From: Brassica napus
Lineage: Eukaryota; Streptophyta; Magnoliopsida; Brassicales; Brassicaceae
NCBI RefSeq assembly: GCF_020379485.1
Contig: NC_063452.1
Span: 11,821,065-11,885,064 of the forward strand
Length of the DNA stretch: 64,000 nucleotides
Reading direction: 5' to 3'
Shown: piece by piece, positions 13,330 to 25,728 of the stretch
How the letters are laid out: each line of letters begins with the position of its first letter
Numbering within the stretch: the first letter of the stretch is position 1
The notes under the pieces: generated by a model
Databases searched by the model: none
What the model was told of the DNA's origin: nothing
What the model saw: only the letters and a program-made list of their open reading frames with translations
Position numbers and translations under genes: made by a program

Positions 13330-13560
13330 AACGCTGTTCGCGATTTGCTCTGTACCATTTCCGCGAAACGTTTCTTACTTATCTCATAAACGATGTTTGC
13401 GATTTGCTATATGCTTATCCGTGAAACGTTTCTATGTTCTTTTTCAAAACGAGTTTGCGATTTGCTTTATAGCCCTTCCGCGAAACGTTTCTTGTTTTGT
13501 TTCATAACGCTTTACGGATTGCTTTCTAGCATTATCGCGAAACGTTTTTGATACATTATC
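13330..13560 (+). repeat. Tandem repeat of about 58 bp in the copia 1 leader
   Basis: Four diverged units share GCGATTTGCT and CGCGAAACGTTTC, with starts near 13340, 13399, 13457 and 13514. Weaker half units continue to about 13680. It sits in the untranslated leader between the 5' LTR and gag. Confidence 0.8.
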
Positions 13561-13819
13561 AAAATGTTATTTACATGAATCGTTTCAATAACCGCTTTCT
13601 TAAGCGAGTTTGTGAAACATTCTAAGTCTATACAAAACGATTTCTGCGAACGCTTTTAAGCGAGTCTGCAAAACGTTTTTTTCTCAAGACTTATATCGAT
13701 ATGATTTGGTTCAAACACCAAAAATGAAAATCAATTTTAGACTATTATTTTTTGCTTAAAAATAATATGTTATTTGTTGATTGGAGTACTAATCCGTCTT
13801 CATGTTTTTTCTATAGAAA

Positions 13820-16349
13820 AATGACAAACGATAACAACACCCCCATTGACACCACGGATGTCATTCAGACTCCACTCAACGCTGCAGCAACTGATGCAAC
13901 TGGCGTGACAACCGCTGCAGCAACAACGAGCACTATCCTCCCTGTGGGAAATGCTGTTGATGAAACCACACGCCGTAGCCTATTCGGTGCTGGTCTTTAT
14001 CAGACGGGTTCAATATCAGCAACTGCAAGTGGTCCGGTGGCAGTTCAAATTCCTCCAGCTGTACCTAGCTTGTTCACTCAAGGACTGATGCCAGACAAGT
14101 TTGATGGCAAAGGCTTCAAAACGTGGCAGAAGAAAATGATGTTCTTTCTGACAACGATGAAACTGGACAAATTCATCCAGGAGGACAAGCCCCTGATTCC
14201 GTACGGGATTGATGATGTTCACAGTCTTGTAACTGTTGACATATGGGTGCATTCTGACTTCATCTGCAAAGGTTACATTTTGGGTCGTCTCATTGACCCA
14301 TTGTATCGTGTCTACTGTGAGATCCCCACGGCGAAAGAGCTATGGAGATCACTGGACAAGAAGTACAGAGGTGAGGACGCTGGCTGCCAGAAGTATGTGG
14401 TCTCAAAGTTCCACGACTTCAAAATGGTGGATTCAAAACCCATCATGGATCAGGTGGAAGCGCTTCAGCTCATTTGCCATGAAATCGCTGCTGAAGGAAT
14501 GTCCATTTGCGAGACATTCACAACTCTCAGCTTCATTGAAAAGCTTCCTCCAAGCTATGCGGATTTCAAGAACTACTTGAAGCACAAGAAGAAGAAGATG
14601 GGGCTCGAGGAGCTCATCATGAGGCTTCAGATGGAATCCAGAAACCGAATTGCTGGCAATGTCACTGCTAAGGAGCACAGTGTTAACATGGTTGAGCACA
14701 AAGGCAAAGGAAAGGCACACACCCATTCTCCTGCCAAGCCTTCCAAAACTGCTGCAGCCCTGAAGGCTTCTGGAAAAAACTTCAAGAACAAAGGCATTGA
14801 AATCAATGCGAATGTGAATGTGGAGAAGTTCAGGGGGAAATGTCACTACTGCCACAAAGTGGGGCACAAGACTGTTGAGTGTTGCAAAAAGATCAAGGAT
14901 GAGAAGGCTCAGGCAAATCTCACTGAGGAGGATCTCTTTGTTGTGGTGACTGAAGCCAACATGGTTGAAAGCAACAACCCCAAGGAATGGTGGTATGACA
15001 CTGGTGCAACCACCCACATTTGCACCGATAGAGCGATGTTCAGCACCTATCAGAAAAGCATGACTGAGGAGAAGCTCAAGATGGGAAACACTGCAGTCTC
15101 CAAGATTGAAGGACGCGGCAATGTGATTTTGAAGATGACATCTGGACATGAGGTCACTCTGACGAATGTGAAGCATGTGCCTGACATGAGGAAGAACCTG
15201 GTCTCGGGAACCTTGCTCAGCAAGAATGGATTCGCCACAAATTTTGAGGCGGACAAGCTCGTGATTAGGAAAAATGGGATGTATTTGGGAAGAGGGTATG
15301 TTAAGGGTGGACTTGTCAAGTTGAATGTAATGACAGTCCCTCCGAAAGTCGTAGCTTCAAAAGTTTCAATGAATAAGAAAGAGCCAGTTGCTTATTTGGT
15401 TGAGTCTTTTAATATATGGCATGAAAGATTAGGCTATGTAAACTACAAATCTATACAAAGATTAATAAATTTAAATCTAATTCCTAAATGCAAAACAAGT
15501 AAACAAAAATGTGAAGTATGCGTACAGGCTAAGCTCACGAAAACGCCATCACCTCGTGTTGAAAGAACTAATAAACCTCTAGATTTAATTCACACCAATT
15601 TATGTGATTTAAAATACTTACAAACTAGAGGTGGTAAAAAGTACTTTGTGACCTTCATAGATGACTGCACAAAATATTGTTATGTATATTTATTACATAG
15701 CAAAGACGAAACCTTAGAAAAATTTAAAGAATTTAAACTCGAGGTCGAAAATCAGCTTAAAACAACTATTAAAGTAGTTAGAAGCGACAAAGGAGGCGAG
15801 TATGATGGTCCATTCAATGCATTCTGTAAAGAACATGGAATAATCCATCAAACTACAGCTCCTTACTCACCAGAATATAATGGAGTTGCTGAACGCAAAA
15901 ATCGAACTCTAAAAGAGATGATGAATGCAATGTTGCAGGAATCTGGGTTACCCCAGAACATGTGGGGGGGGGGGGAAGCGTTGCTTACCACTAATTATAT
16001 CCTCAACAATATTCCACACAAAGTAACTGGCAAAACACCATATGAATTATGGAAAGGTAATTTACCTTCGTATAAATACCTCAATGTGTGGGAGTGCTTG
16101 GCAAAAGTTGCGGTACCGCCACCAAAAAAGGTCACTATTGGACCTAAAACAGTGGATTGCATCTTCATCGGATATGCACATAATAGTAATGCTTATCGAT
16201 TTCTGGTACATAATTCTGAAATATCAGACATTCATGAAAAAACAGTCATGGAATCAAGAAATGCATCTTTTTTCGAAAATATTTTTCCATATAAGAAAAA
16301 CAAGGTTCAAAACGAACTCGAGAAGAAAGAGACAATGACAAGAACTTGA
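13820..16349 (+). CDS. Copia 1 Gag-protease-integrase polyprotein (open part)
   Basis: The frame is open from 13752; the likely start is the ATG at 13820 (MTNDNN), after the leader. In order: an N-terminal Gag region (UBN2/retrotran_gag type), a CCHC zinc knuckle CHYCHKVGHKTVEC near residue 367 of the open frame, the aspartic protease motif WYDTGATTH near 415, the GAG-pre-integrase WHERLGY with CEVC, and the integrase core with the DDE acids in FIDDC, RSDKGGEY and AERKNR. A run of twelve Gs at about 15963-15974 adds two glycines after NMW. The frame ends at 16349, before RT. Gag forms the particle, protease matures it and integrase inserts the cDNA. Gag/protease looks clearly more GC-rich than the integrase part. 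Confidence 0.9.
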
Positions 16350-18027
16350 AAACTGATACAAACGTCGAGATTTCTATAAATGATATTTCAGAAAATGAAG
16401 AAAAAGATGAACCTCGAAGGAGCAAAAGAGCTCGAAAAGAAAAATCTTTTGGAGAAGATTTCCTAATGGCATTTTTAGTAGAAAATGTTCCAAAAACTTT
16501 GGCAGAAGCCATGGCTTCACCAGAAGCTCCATTCTGGAACGAAGCTGCCAGGAGTGAATTTGATTCGATCATGCAAAATTATACTTATTACATATTGGAT
16601 TTACCACCTGGCTGCAAAGCATTAGGGAATAAATGGATAATGACACGAAAACCTGGTGGAAAATAAAGTCTAGGCTTGTAGTTCAAGGATTCCGACAAAA
16701 AGAAGGCCTTGACTATTTTGATACATACTCTCCAATGACGAGAATAACATCAATAAGACTGATGATAGCAATTGCAGCCTTAAGAGACTTAGAAATCCAT
16801 CAAATGGATATAAAAACTGCTTTTCTAAATGGGGATTTAGAAGATGAAATTTACATGAAACAACCTGAAGGTTTTGTCATTCCCGGTCAGGAAGACAAAG
16901 TATGTCGACTTGTAAAGTCACTTTATGGGCTTAAACAAGCTCCTAAACAATGGCACGAAAAATTTGACAATACAATGATGTCAAATGGTTTCAAAATAAA
17001 TGAATGTGACAAATGCATATACTACAAAAATACAAAAAATGCGTATGTTTTGCTATGTCTATATGTAGATGATATGCTCATTATTGGAAGCAATAAAGAC
17101 ATTATCAATCAAACAAAAAACATGCTCAAAGGGACATTTGAGATGAAAGAGTTGGGATTTTAGTAGATGTAATTCTCGGGGTTAAAGTCACAAGAATTAT
17201 TCAAACGGAATTATCTTAACCCAATCTCATTATGCTCAAACAATATTAGAGAGATTTAATAATTACTCTAATAGTACGGCGAAAACTCCGTTAGATCCCC
17301 AAATGCACTTGACAAAGAATTCAGGTGAAGCGGTTTCACAAAACGAGTATGCACGTGTGATTGGAAGTCTCATGTACTTGACCAATTGTACTAGACCGGA
17401 TCTGGCGCATGCAGTAAACGTACTTAGTCGATATACAAGTAATCCAGGTCATACACACTGGAAAGCTATAACGAGGGTACTCAATTACTTGCGTTACACC
17501 AAAGATTTTGGGCTTCACTATGGTAAGAACCATCAGTTTTAGAAGGATACAGTGATGCTAACTGGATATCAGATTCTAAAAACTCAAAATCCACGAGTGG
17601 ATATGTCTTTACACTAGGAGGAGCAGCAATATCATGGAAATCTACCAAACAAACAGTGTTAGCCAGATCTACCATGGAATCTGAGTTCACAGCCTTAGAC
17701 AAAGCAGCAGAAGAAGCCAAATGGCTTAGAAATTTTTTGGAAGATATTCTGATGTGGGAGAAACCGGTGCCAGCTATACGCATACATTGTGATAGTCAAT
17801 CAGCAATAGTTCGGGCTCAGAATAATCTCTACAATGGAAAATCTTGTCACATCAGAAGACGACATAAAACCATTAGACAACTTATCTCAACTGGTGTAAT
17901 CACAATAGACTACATCAAATCGGCTGACAACCTAGCGGATCCATTTACTAAAGGTTTGCCACGAGATGTTGTTGCTAAATCATCAAAAGGAATGGGTTTA
18001 AAGCCTATAACGAATGAGGATGCTTGA
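16346..18027 (+). pseudogene. Copia 1 reverse transcriptase and RNase H, broken
   Basis: Recognisable RT and RNase H segments lie in several frames: 16346-16666 (linker and RT start, WIMTRK), 16633-17163 (RT core with FDTYSP, SLYGLKQAPKQWH and the catalytic YVDDM), 17303-17542 ([17 protein letters not shown]) and 17656-18027 (RNase [26 protein letters not shown]). At least three frame changes and a stop at 17161-17163 separate them. The domain order is normal, so this is decay in place. Confidence 0.9.
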
Positions 18028-18660
18028 TTGCAACCCTACCTATCATGACTGGAGATCTCAAGACGTAGGTTCAAAGGGAAAACAAAATCAAACAGAATCT
18101 AACCAAAGCACTTGAGACAAAGTAGTCTATTCCCAGCTCCTAAGATGATAAAAGTGCTAACAAATGTGTGAAGGATAAGCATAAGCTTTTAATGATTCCA
18201 TAGCTTCTAAGCGGGGTATTACTCAATACTTTTCATGATCAATCACCTAATGAGTGTGAAATGGGGCCGTTTCTAGGAGAATGAATGCAAGGCTATATTC
18301 TCTAAGTTCACTCATGAAAACCAGGAATAGTTCAGGGCCACAATGAACACAATAGAAAACTAAGTTCTACGAGAAAATGAAGCTGCGTTATGCATGTTGT
18401 CTCGGTTTACATAAAACACCGGTTGGTTCAAGACATCATGTTCACCTTCTGGTAAAGTAAACCCGACAGATATTAACTATGAGTGGTTCAAGGCTTAAAA
18501 ATGCCACCAACTCAAACACAGTGAATTTTTCGCAAACACTTTCGATAAGTCTGTCTAGTATAGTCAAGATTAGAATAAGTATAGTTTTTTTTTAGAGTCT
18601 ATCGAGTCTGCATTTAGTTTGCATATGTTTAGAAGAGTCATTTCTATTCATGTGGGGGAT
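18028..18660 (+). other. Non-coding tail of copia 1 between pol and 3' LTR
   Basis: About 630 bp without an open frame of note. It belongs to the element and ends at the polypurine tract. No envelope-like protein is visible. Confidence 0.7.
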
Positions 18661-19648
18661 TGTTGGATCAATTAAATGCCTTTGGGCTTTAATTAAAAGG
18701 TGAATGTAAATGACATGGGCTTTAGATATAATAAACCCAAGGAAATGTCAATTAAATGAATAAGAGGTCATGGGGAAGTATCCCACATCGGCCAAGAGTA
18801 AAAATATTGAGTGATATAAATATGCCTTCTCACTATGAGAGCTTAAACAGCTTGGAGAGAGAGGAAGGCTCCCCACGCGCGTGCCGCCGCCGCCGTCCGG
18901 CTCGGCTTGGGCGTGGGCGTGGGCGTGGGCGTGGGCGTGGGCGTGGGCGTGGGCGTGGGCGTGGGCGTGGGCGTGGGCGTGGGCGTGGGCTTGGGCTTGG
19001 GCTTGGGTCTTGGTGAAGGGCCTCCGGCCCAATAAGATTCTTTTTGGACCAAGTTAAGCTCAACGTTTTTTGCCATTTCATTTCTAAAAAATAGCATGAC
19101 ATTTGTGTATAAACGACATGTAGTTTGTCTAAAAATGACACGAAGTTTATATGTTCGAAATGGATCAGAACCGAGTCAACAAGAGAGAAACTTGCGGAGA
19201 AAGTTGCTCAACGTTCCACTACGAGATCCTTGAGAGATTTTCGGAAAACGTTGGCAACAGTTTCGAAAAACCGCTCCTCGTCTCTTCTTTATATATCGAC
19301 TCTCTTCTCTCTTCATTTCTTAACTTTTTTCCGCATCGAAACCAACAACAAAAATCCCTTAGTGTAAGTCGTGAATAAGAGAGTGTTTCGTAGAGTTTAT
19401 AGTTCGATAGGGCGATTCACGAGTGAAGCGTGATCGTGTGCCATGGTTGTATCCTGGGACTCGATATTCGTACAGTACCGTCTCAATAACGGAGCGAATA
19501 TTTAGAGTTAAGGAAAGAGATTATATCTCGACTCCATGTATATTTGCGAATACGTTTTCTTATCGTTATTCGCTTTACAAATCGTCAATTTACTTAACAT
19601 GTTATTTTGTTATATCGTTTATCTCAGTCTGGTTATCCGACTTCTACA
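18661..19648 (+). repeat. 3' LTR of copia 1
   Basis: 988 bp, TG..CA, directly followed by the target duplication CTGCC. The extra length relative to the 5' LTR comes mainly from a GGGCGT hexamer array and from segments deleted or replaced in the 5' copy. Confidence 0.9.
18908..18990 (+). repeat. GGGCGT hexamer array
   Basis: About 13 tandem copies of GGGCGT, followed by a few GGGCTT units, inside the 3' LTR. The 5' LTR has only a few GGGCTT units at the same place, so the array expanded after integration or was contracted in the other LTR. It produces spurious open frames in several readings. Confidence 0.95.
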
Positions 19649-20315
19649 CTGCCAAATATTATAATTTGAACTCTGATATGTGTAAGAAACGATTGAGTGT
19701 TTGAGCATTCGATACAGATCGATTGACCAAATAGAGATTGCATGTATCTATACTTATCATATGAGATCGATTGACCAAATAGAGATTTATGTATCTGCAT
19801 AGAATGCGAGGTTACTGATTCTTTTTCTTTTCTGGTTAAAACGAGAATACCGTCTCTTAGATGGAAATTATGGGATTGTATAATTTACCAAATAAACAAT
19901 ATTTAAGTAATAACAGATATGAAGTGGTGGGTGAACTGAATCTAAAACGTTAATTTACTTGAGAGACAGCACTGTGTTTTATTTTCCAAATTTGAAAAGA
20001 CATAATTATTGACGTTGGTGTTGCATCAAGAAATGTGGTTCATCGTCTTGGTTATTAATGGAATACAATTAAACACAACAAAATACTAAATCGTTATATA
20101 TGTACAGCAAAATATATATATGACCAATTGAATGCGAATTACAAACAAATATACATACTTATCATTTGGTAAGATTCATAATTTGATATACATTTGAAGG
20201 TGGAAAATCATACGGTTGAGACTTGAGAGGGACTAAGAAACACATATTACGTATGTGAAAAAAACAAAGAAAAACACATTACATATGTGTGCTACAAGGG
20301 GATGCATCATGCATG

Positions 20316-20550
20316 TTTTTTTTTTTTTTATAATCCAGGATTCCCAATGTAAGTGGGGTCATTCCCTGGATCCGGTTAGGCAGCGGTCCACTTCACCCGG
20401 GAGGGCTATACCTGGGCTGGAGACAAGGCCCAACACCCAGTACCGCATTTGATGACAAGATGGGCATTTCCCCTCCGCCTGGCATCGAACCAGGGAACAT
20501 GACAATTGACCCCCAAATTTCTTACCAAACGAGCTACCACATCCCGTCAA
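20316..20550 (-). mobile_element. tRNA-derived SINE
   Basis: Read on the minus strand it starts GGGATGTGGTAGCTCG, with A box TGGTAGCTCGTTTGG and B box GGTTCGATGCC at the usual spacing. A 3' body ends in a run of As (plus-strand T run at about 20316-20329). Flanking GCATGTT on both sides is a plausible target duplication. Length (about 230 bp) and layout match plant SINEs. The open frames across it are spurious. Confidence 0.8.
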
Positions 20551-20945
20551 GCATGTTGCACAAACTTACTAATAAAATCATTCTAGCAGATTTAAAACGA
20601 TAGCAACTGCGCAAATTTGTTTTCAAAAGCGATAAAGAAAGACAATTGTTCTCTACTTTTTTAAGGGAGAATCTTAAAAATAATTCTCATAATAAGAAAC
20701 AAGCGTACAGCATAAAATCCCACTTTTGGATTTGGTTCACCACTTTCGGACACCGTTGTAATAAAAACGGAAAGTCTTGTACTAAAAAGAAAAGATTAAG
20801 AGAAAATCTTGATGCCGTTGACTTTTATTCTCAACGGCCATGATTGAGCGTGTGATGAGTGTAAGACCAAATTATGACTTCCTAATAAACCAAAAAAACC
20901 TTACGAGCTTTTCTTCATAATTTGTTATATACAATACTTACGAAA

Positions 20946-22627
20946 CTAGGTAGTTATATGGCCCTTGCGCATAGTGAAATAATTGATTATTTATTTATTT
21001 TACATTGTAATAAGAAATTTGTCGTATAGTTATTTCAAAGGATGACATTCAGATATTCGTTCGGATTGAGATTATCTATTCAGATTTTAATTTTTTAGAG
21101 TTAAAAATTTAAATATGATTCAGATATTTACAAATTTTGATTTGAATTTGGTTTAGATTTGGTTCGAATCATTGTAGGTTCGGTTCAGATTCGAGTTCGG
21201 ATACATATTTTAATTATGTAATATTTTTAAAAAATCCAAATATACTTAATCCTCAAAATCCGAAAATAAGTAATATAAAAAATAAAAATTTGAATAATAT
21301 AAGACTAAATACTTAAATTTACATAAATAATAGTTCAATTTAAATATTTAGATGGAGAAAAATAATATATTTTTTAGTATTTTGAACATATTTGTTATTT
21401 TAGATATTTTCATATTAATTAATATTTAATAGATATAAAAATTAAAATAACTAATATATTTAAGTATATAATTGTGTTTTACATATTTTTGGTATCCAAA
21501 ATATTTCAGTTTGGATCGGATTCGGGTCTGGTTATCCGGATATTAAACTCTTAGATCCATTTGAATATTCAATCAATTTTAGTTTGTGTTTAGTATTACT
21601 TTCAAATCAAGTTCGGTTCTTCGGATCCAAATATTTTACCCCGGCTTACTTTCTTCTATTAATATAAATAAAAATAAATAAATGTAAAACTAATATTGGG
21701 CTTATTTTACATACATAATTATTGGACTTTTCTTTAAGAATACCAATAAAAATGGTTGGGCGTCGTGTCATTGGACATGTTAAAAAATTGGGGTAGTCTA
21801 TAACCAATAACGTGTACTTTCTTATAGAATATTTTTGGTAAATATAATGAAAATACGTTACTCGATAATAGGTTAGAATTGCGTCGAAAATAATGTGATC
21901 TCCTCACTCGGTACATGAATTTTGTTTTTTTTTTCAATCGATTTCGGGAATTTTTCTTTTCTTTTAAAGCTTTTCTTATTTCTGATTTTTCTAAAAATTT
22001 GATTATGTTTCTAATTCTTGGTTTGATATGAAAACTCTGTAAAGAAAAATAATATTTGGCTAAACTAAAGATCCAACTTTGTATGTGGCGTTTTTCACTT
22101 CAGTTTTCTTAATTCATAACCAATCACAATTATTTGTTGGTTGAGGTTTATTCATATGAAAGCAATCAAGGCATTTTTCAACAAGCATTGGCATATGTTT
22201 CTAATTATTTGTTGCTTTCATATGCATAAACCTCAACCAAGGCCAAGTTCGGCAAGCTACCAAAACTTTCAATTTCTAAAAACATTCTTATTCCGGCATT
22301 TTAGTTAATGTAAATCTTAATGATTTTGTAATTTATTTCTTTCAACAAAAATATTATTCAGTTCTTGCCATAAAAGAACTTCAATTCACTAATACAAATG
22401 GTAAAAATATGAAAACTGAAAATGAGCTGATTAAAAAAAATTAGTGTGTGAACACATTAAATAGTCTACGATAGAGTAAAAAATTAGTGTGTGAACATAT
22501 TAATTGCTAAATAATTGTGAAGCTGACATATAAGCATTCTAAAGTTAAAATGATTGTGAAGCTGACACGTGTCATTGTGTCTGTGAACACATTTATTGCA
22601 AATGGTTCTCCTTTAATAAATAAGAGA
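20946..22627 (-). mobile_element. Probable non-autonomous Helitron, minus strand
   Basis: The minus-strand 5' end TCTCTTATTTATTAAAGG (plus 22627 downwards) is a typical Helitron start, preceded by A. Downstream of it is the usual TGACACGTGTCA-like segment. The proposed 3' end is CTAG at plus 20949-20946, flanked by T, with a weak TGCGCAAGGGCC hairpin region. A diverged GGTTCGG-rich hAT-type relic (about 21040-21640) sits inside. The 3' end is the weaker assignment. Confidence 0.45.
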
Positions 22628-22840
22628 TTTTAAAAGATGTTCAATTAAATTATGAATGCGTGTCATATATGCATATGTGTTGTATATTGACATATGTGTT
22701 TTCTAATTTTTAATATTCCCTTCGTTTATTATGAATATGCACATCGATTAATAAAACAATCAAAATTATCAAATTATAATTCAAACAGTCAAAAAATCAA
22801 ATGAAAATATAAAAGTACATATAACACAAAAACTAATAAA

Positions 22841-23571
22841 TCTATAATATTAAAGCAGAATCCCTACTAGGATTACGCCCTTAATTTTTTAACTTATTTA
22901 CGTTTCAATGCCATTATCATTTTTTATTATTTTAAATAAATTTCGGCCACAATAAATACAACCAATCAGAATCTTTTTATGATTAATCAAATATTTTAAA
23001 GATACTTTAGGATCCACTATATATGGAAAATAACAATATTAACTATATTTTGAAATAAAGTATCTACAAAGTTACGATTAAATATGATGCATAGGTTTTC
23101 CTAAAACTGAATACCCTATTTGTACTGGTTTCACCAAACGCTTTATTGACAAACCATAACATACACAAAATTTACCCAATGGCTGTTAATATGTTGGTCG
23201 AGTACTCACGTCAGCTATTCCATAATCTCAATTGATACCAGCTTTTGTATGATTAAGGATTGCGTATTAGATTTACTTAGGGATTTTTTTAAAAATATAA
23301 TAAAATTTTTAATAACAAATAAATTATGTAAAAATTACTACATAATAAAGTTTATACTATTAAACTCTTAAAAACTAATTCTTTGAGTATAAATATGCAA
23401 CTTTTTATATTATGTATTTATGTCTAACACATATTAATGTACAAACAACACAATTGTAAATAAGATTAAATTTTCTTATATAAAAATAATTAATCTTATA
23501 ACATAACAAATATTTGTAATAAAAATAAAAAGAACAAATCCCGCGCTTTAAAAGCGCGGGTCAAAATCTAG
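22841..23571 (+). mobile_element. Non-autonomous Helitron (731 bp), complete
   Basis: Starts TCTATAATATTAAAGCAGAA after an A and ends with the perfect hairpin CCCGCGCTTT-AAAAGCGCGGG, then TCAAAAT and CTAG at 23568-23571, with a T following. All Helitron end features are present and it inserts between A and T. No coding capacity. Confidence 0.85.
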
Positions 23572-23849
23572 TTTTATATTAAAACTGCACACGTTATCTG
23601 ATTTGGAACTAATATAATTCGAATGAATTACACAAAATAACACTTTTCTCTCTTATGTCAAAAAAAAAAGAAGAACATTTTTCTCTCTTATAAACAGGAA
23701 AGAACACATTTCACTTGATGCACACAATTGCTGAAACCGAGGTGTGTTTTATACCATAGTTCCCTCCACATCTCACTTTAGATATTTGGCTTTAAATTGC
23801 TATATTATAAACGGAGCTTTGTTATATTAAATTGTTATATTAGTTAGAA

Positions 23850-24600
23850 AGGAATTGTCCTCCACCACCACTTTCTCTTCCACCTCCACTTTATCCACCA
23901 CCACCTTCTCCTCAACTACCATTGTCTTTACCCTCACGTCTTCCACTTTCGTATCCACCACCTATTTCTCCATAGCAACCACAATCTCCATTTCGGTATC
24001 CACCGCCTCCTCCACCACGACCACCACCTCTGTATCCCCCACCTTCACGTTTTGCAAAAGTTGTGGTAAAATTATCTATGAAATTCAATAATCCCAAATA
24101 TGCATCCTGAGACCACAAGTAGAATGTTTTTAACAAGAATGAATAGCCATCTCCACCACCATTGTATCCACTCACGTCTTTCATCTCCATATCCACCATC
24201 TCCTTATACACAACCTCCACTGCGGTATCCACCGCCACCTCCACCAAAGCCTTCACCTTCGTATACCCCACCCTCACGTCTTCCACCACAGCCTCCCCCA
24301 TATCCACAACTGTCTCCATTGAGGTATCCACGACCACGTCCTCCACTGCCACCACTTTTTCCACGGGACTGAGCCTCATCACTGCATCAAGCTTCAAAAA
24401 CTCACATCTCCTCTACATCTCCACCATAATCCCCAGATTTCCGCTCAATCTTTGAAAGCTCGCCGATCTCAGCTTCGGTCCAATTCGAACCTCCTTACCG
24501 TATTAATTGCTTTAATCACTGGAGCTGATTCATCGGGAAATTACGTCTCTGCGCTACTTCACTGAACTCTCCAAATCTCATACGTTCAAGGAAGAGGATT
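23850..24600 (-). pseudogene. Broken glycine-rich protein gene
   Basis: The minus strand encodes long Gly runs with Tyr and Arg, such as GGGYRGGGRGGGGGG and GGGYESGRREG, but they are divided between frames. Part lies in the frame 24397-23912; the stretch around 24370-24220 is Gly-rich in another frame. Between the two Gly-rich blocks lies an intron-like segment. The upstream part (24600-24480, FGEFSEVAQRRNF) is also frame-broken. It could derive from a glycine-rich RNA-binding or structural protein; I do not recognise which. The plus-strand Ser/Thr- and Pro-rich frames are its shadows. Confidence 0.5.
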
Positions 24601-24743
24601 AAATAGATCGATAAAGAAAGAGGAATGAGTTTCGATTTTGGATTTTTAACAATATATATATATATCGAGAGAACAACATAATCAAAAGAGAAAACAAAAA
24701 TCAAGGAAGAGTAAAATTTTGTACTTTCTCGGTGGTGGTTCAA

Positions 24744-25728
24744 GTAGATCTGGAAAGGTGAAGAAGGAAAAATAAATAAATAAAATCAGATGTATCTTTA
24801 GGCACGTAAAGTAACGAGAGGGAGAAAAATGGTTGAGGGGTATATTCGCTATTCATCATATATAAAGTGTGTGACAAACACAAAGCATCTACTCGAGTAA
24901 ATAGAAAGATATAAAGTACGTGTGAGTGTAATTTTTTTCAAAAAATTCTTTCAAGTGTCAAGTATTAACAAACAGAGAGAGAATGTTTTATGTTGAAACA
25001 ATTTCTTTCAAAAATTATATTTTTCAAAATCTATTGTTAGTAAATCAAAAGAGTAGATAGTTCAAAAAAATTAGACAGCTTCATGTGGAACTATCATTTC
25101 AAAACCAAGGAGAAGGTGGGAGGCAAGACTCAAAGAAAAAGTCCTGAAAACTTTCATTTAAGTAGATGGTTCAAACAAACAAGAAAATGCGAGACTGTGA
25201 CACTGATCTGACAATAATTATAGCCTTACGGTGCCTTGTTTATTTATGAGTGTGGATATCATTTATTTATCACACCTGAGTTTTTAATGGTTTTAATTTT
25301 TAAGCTAACTTAGAACTTCTCAAAAAAGAGATTCAAGTGGATATCTAATGATTTAAAAAAAAAAAATAGGAGAAAAAATAACAATAAGTTCTCCAAAGAC
25401 TCATAAGAACCTGGACAAGTGCCACATACATAATTTTTATTTTTCATTAATTTTGTTAAAAAAACCTAGAAATTCATATGGTTAGTCTTCATTGCCCCCA
25501 TGCACCTCTGGTTGAAAATCAAATCTAACGACTATATTTTGCTATATAATATATTGTGCCCGCATACTATTATAGATGCTATATCCGCTCATGAGAGCCC
25601 TTCCTCCACTCGGCAGCATTCAATTAGTATAATTATTTAATTAAATTAAAATTTCATTATCAACTTACAATGTATTTAAAATAATGATATTTATGTTAAA
25701 ATCATCATTTTGAAAACCTATTCAATAA
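24744..25728. other. AT-rich stretch, nothing recognised
   Basis: No gene, element end or structured repeat that I can support. Confidence 0.4.

Larger units (their letters stand above)
12402..19648 (+). mobile_element. Ty1/copia LTR retrotransposon 1 (complete but decayed)
   Basis: Two related LTRs (12402-13245 and 18661-19648) start TGTTGGATCAATT and end CTTCTACA. The element is flanked by the 5-bp duplication CTGCC (12397-12401 and 19649-19653). The internal order is Gag, protease, integrase, RT, RNase H, which defines copia. The purine run TGGGGGA lies directly before the 3' LTR. RT and RNase H are broken by frameshifts and a stop, so it cannot move on its own. Confidence 0.93.

Noticed and set aside
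13330..13560. CRISPR-like array of regularly spaced repeats
   Set aside because: Eukaryotic DNA; the units are diverged head-to-tail copies in a retrotransposon leader, without unique spacers between exact repeats.
14433..15176. 247-codon frame on the minus strand within copia 1
   Set aside because: It is the complement of the gag/protease coding sequence and follows its codon pattern; a shadow.
18748..19141. Several long frames of His-Ala, Arg-Gly or Pro-Thr/Pro-Arg repeats on both strands
   Set aside because: All are readings of the GGGCGT hexamer array in the copia 1 LTR; no start context or domain supports a protein.
24100..24455. Plus-strand Pro-rich and Ser/Thr-rich frames
   Set aside because: They mirror the glycine-rich coding strand; the Gly-Tyr-Arg pattern on the minus strand is the better explanation.
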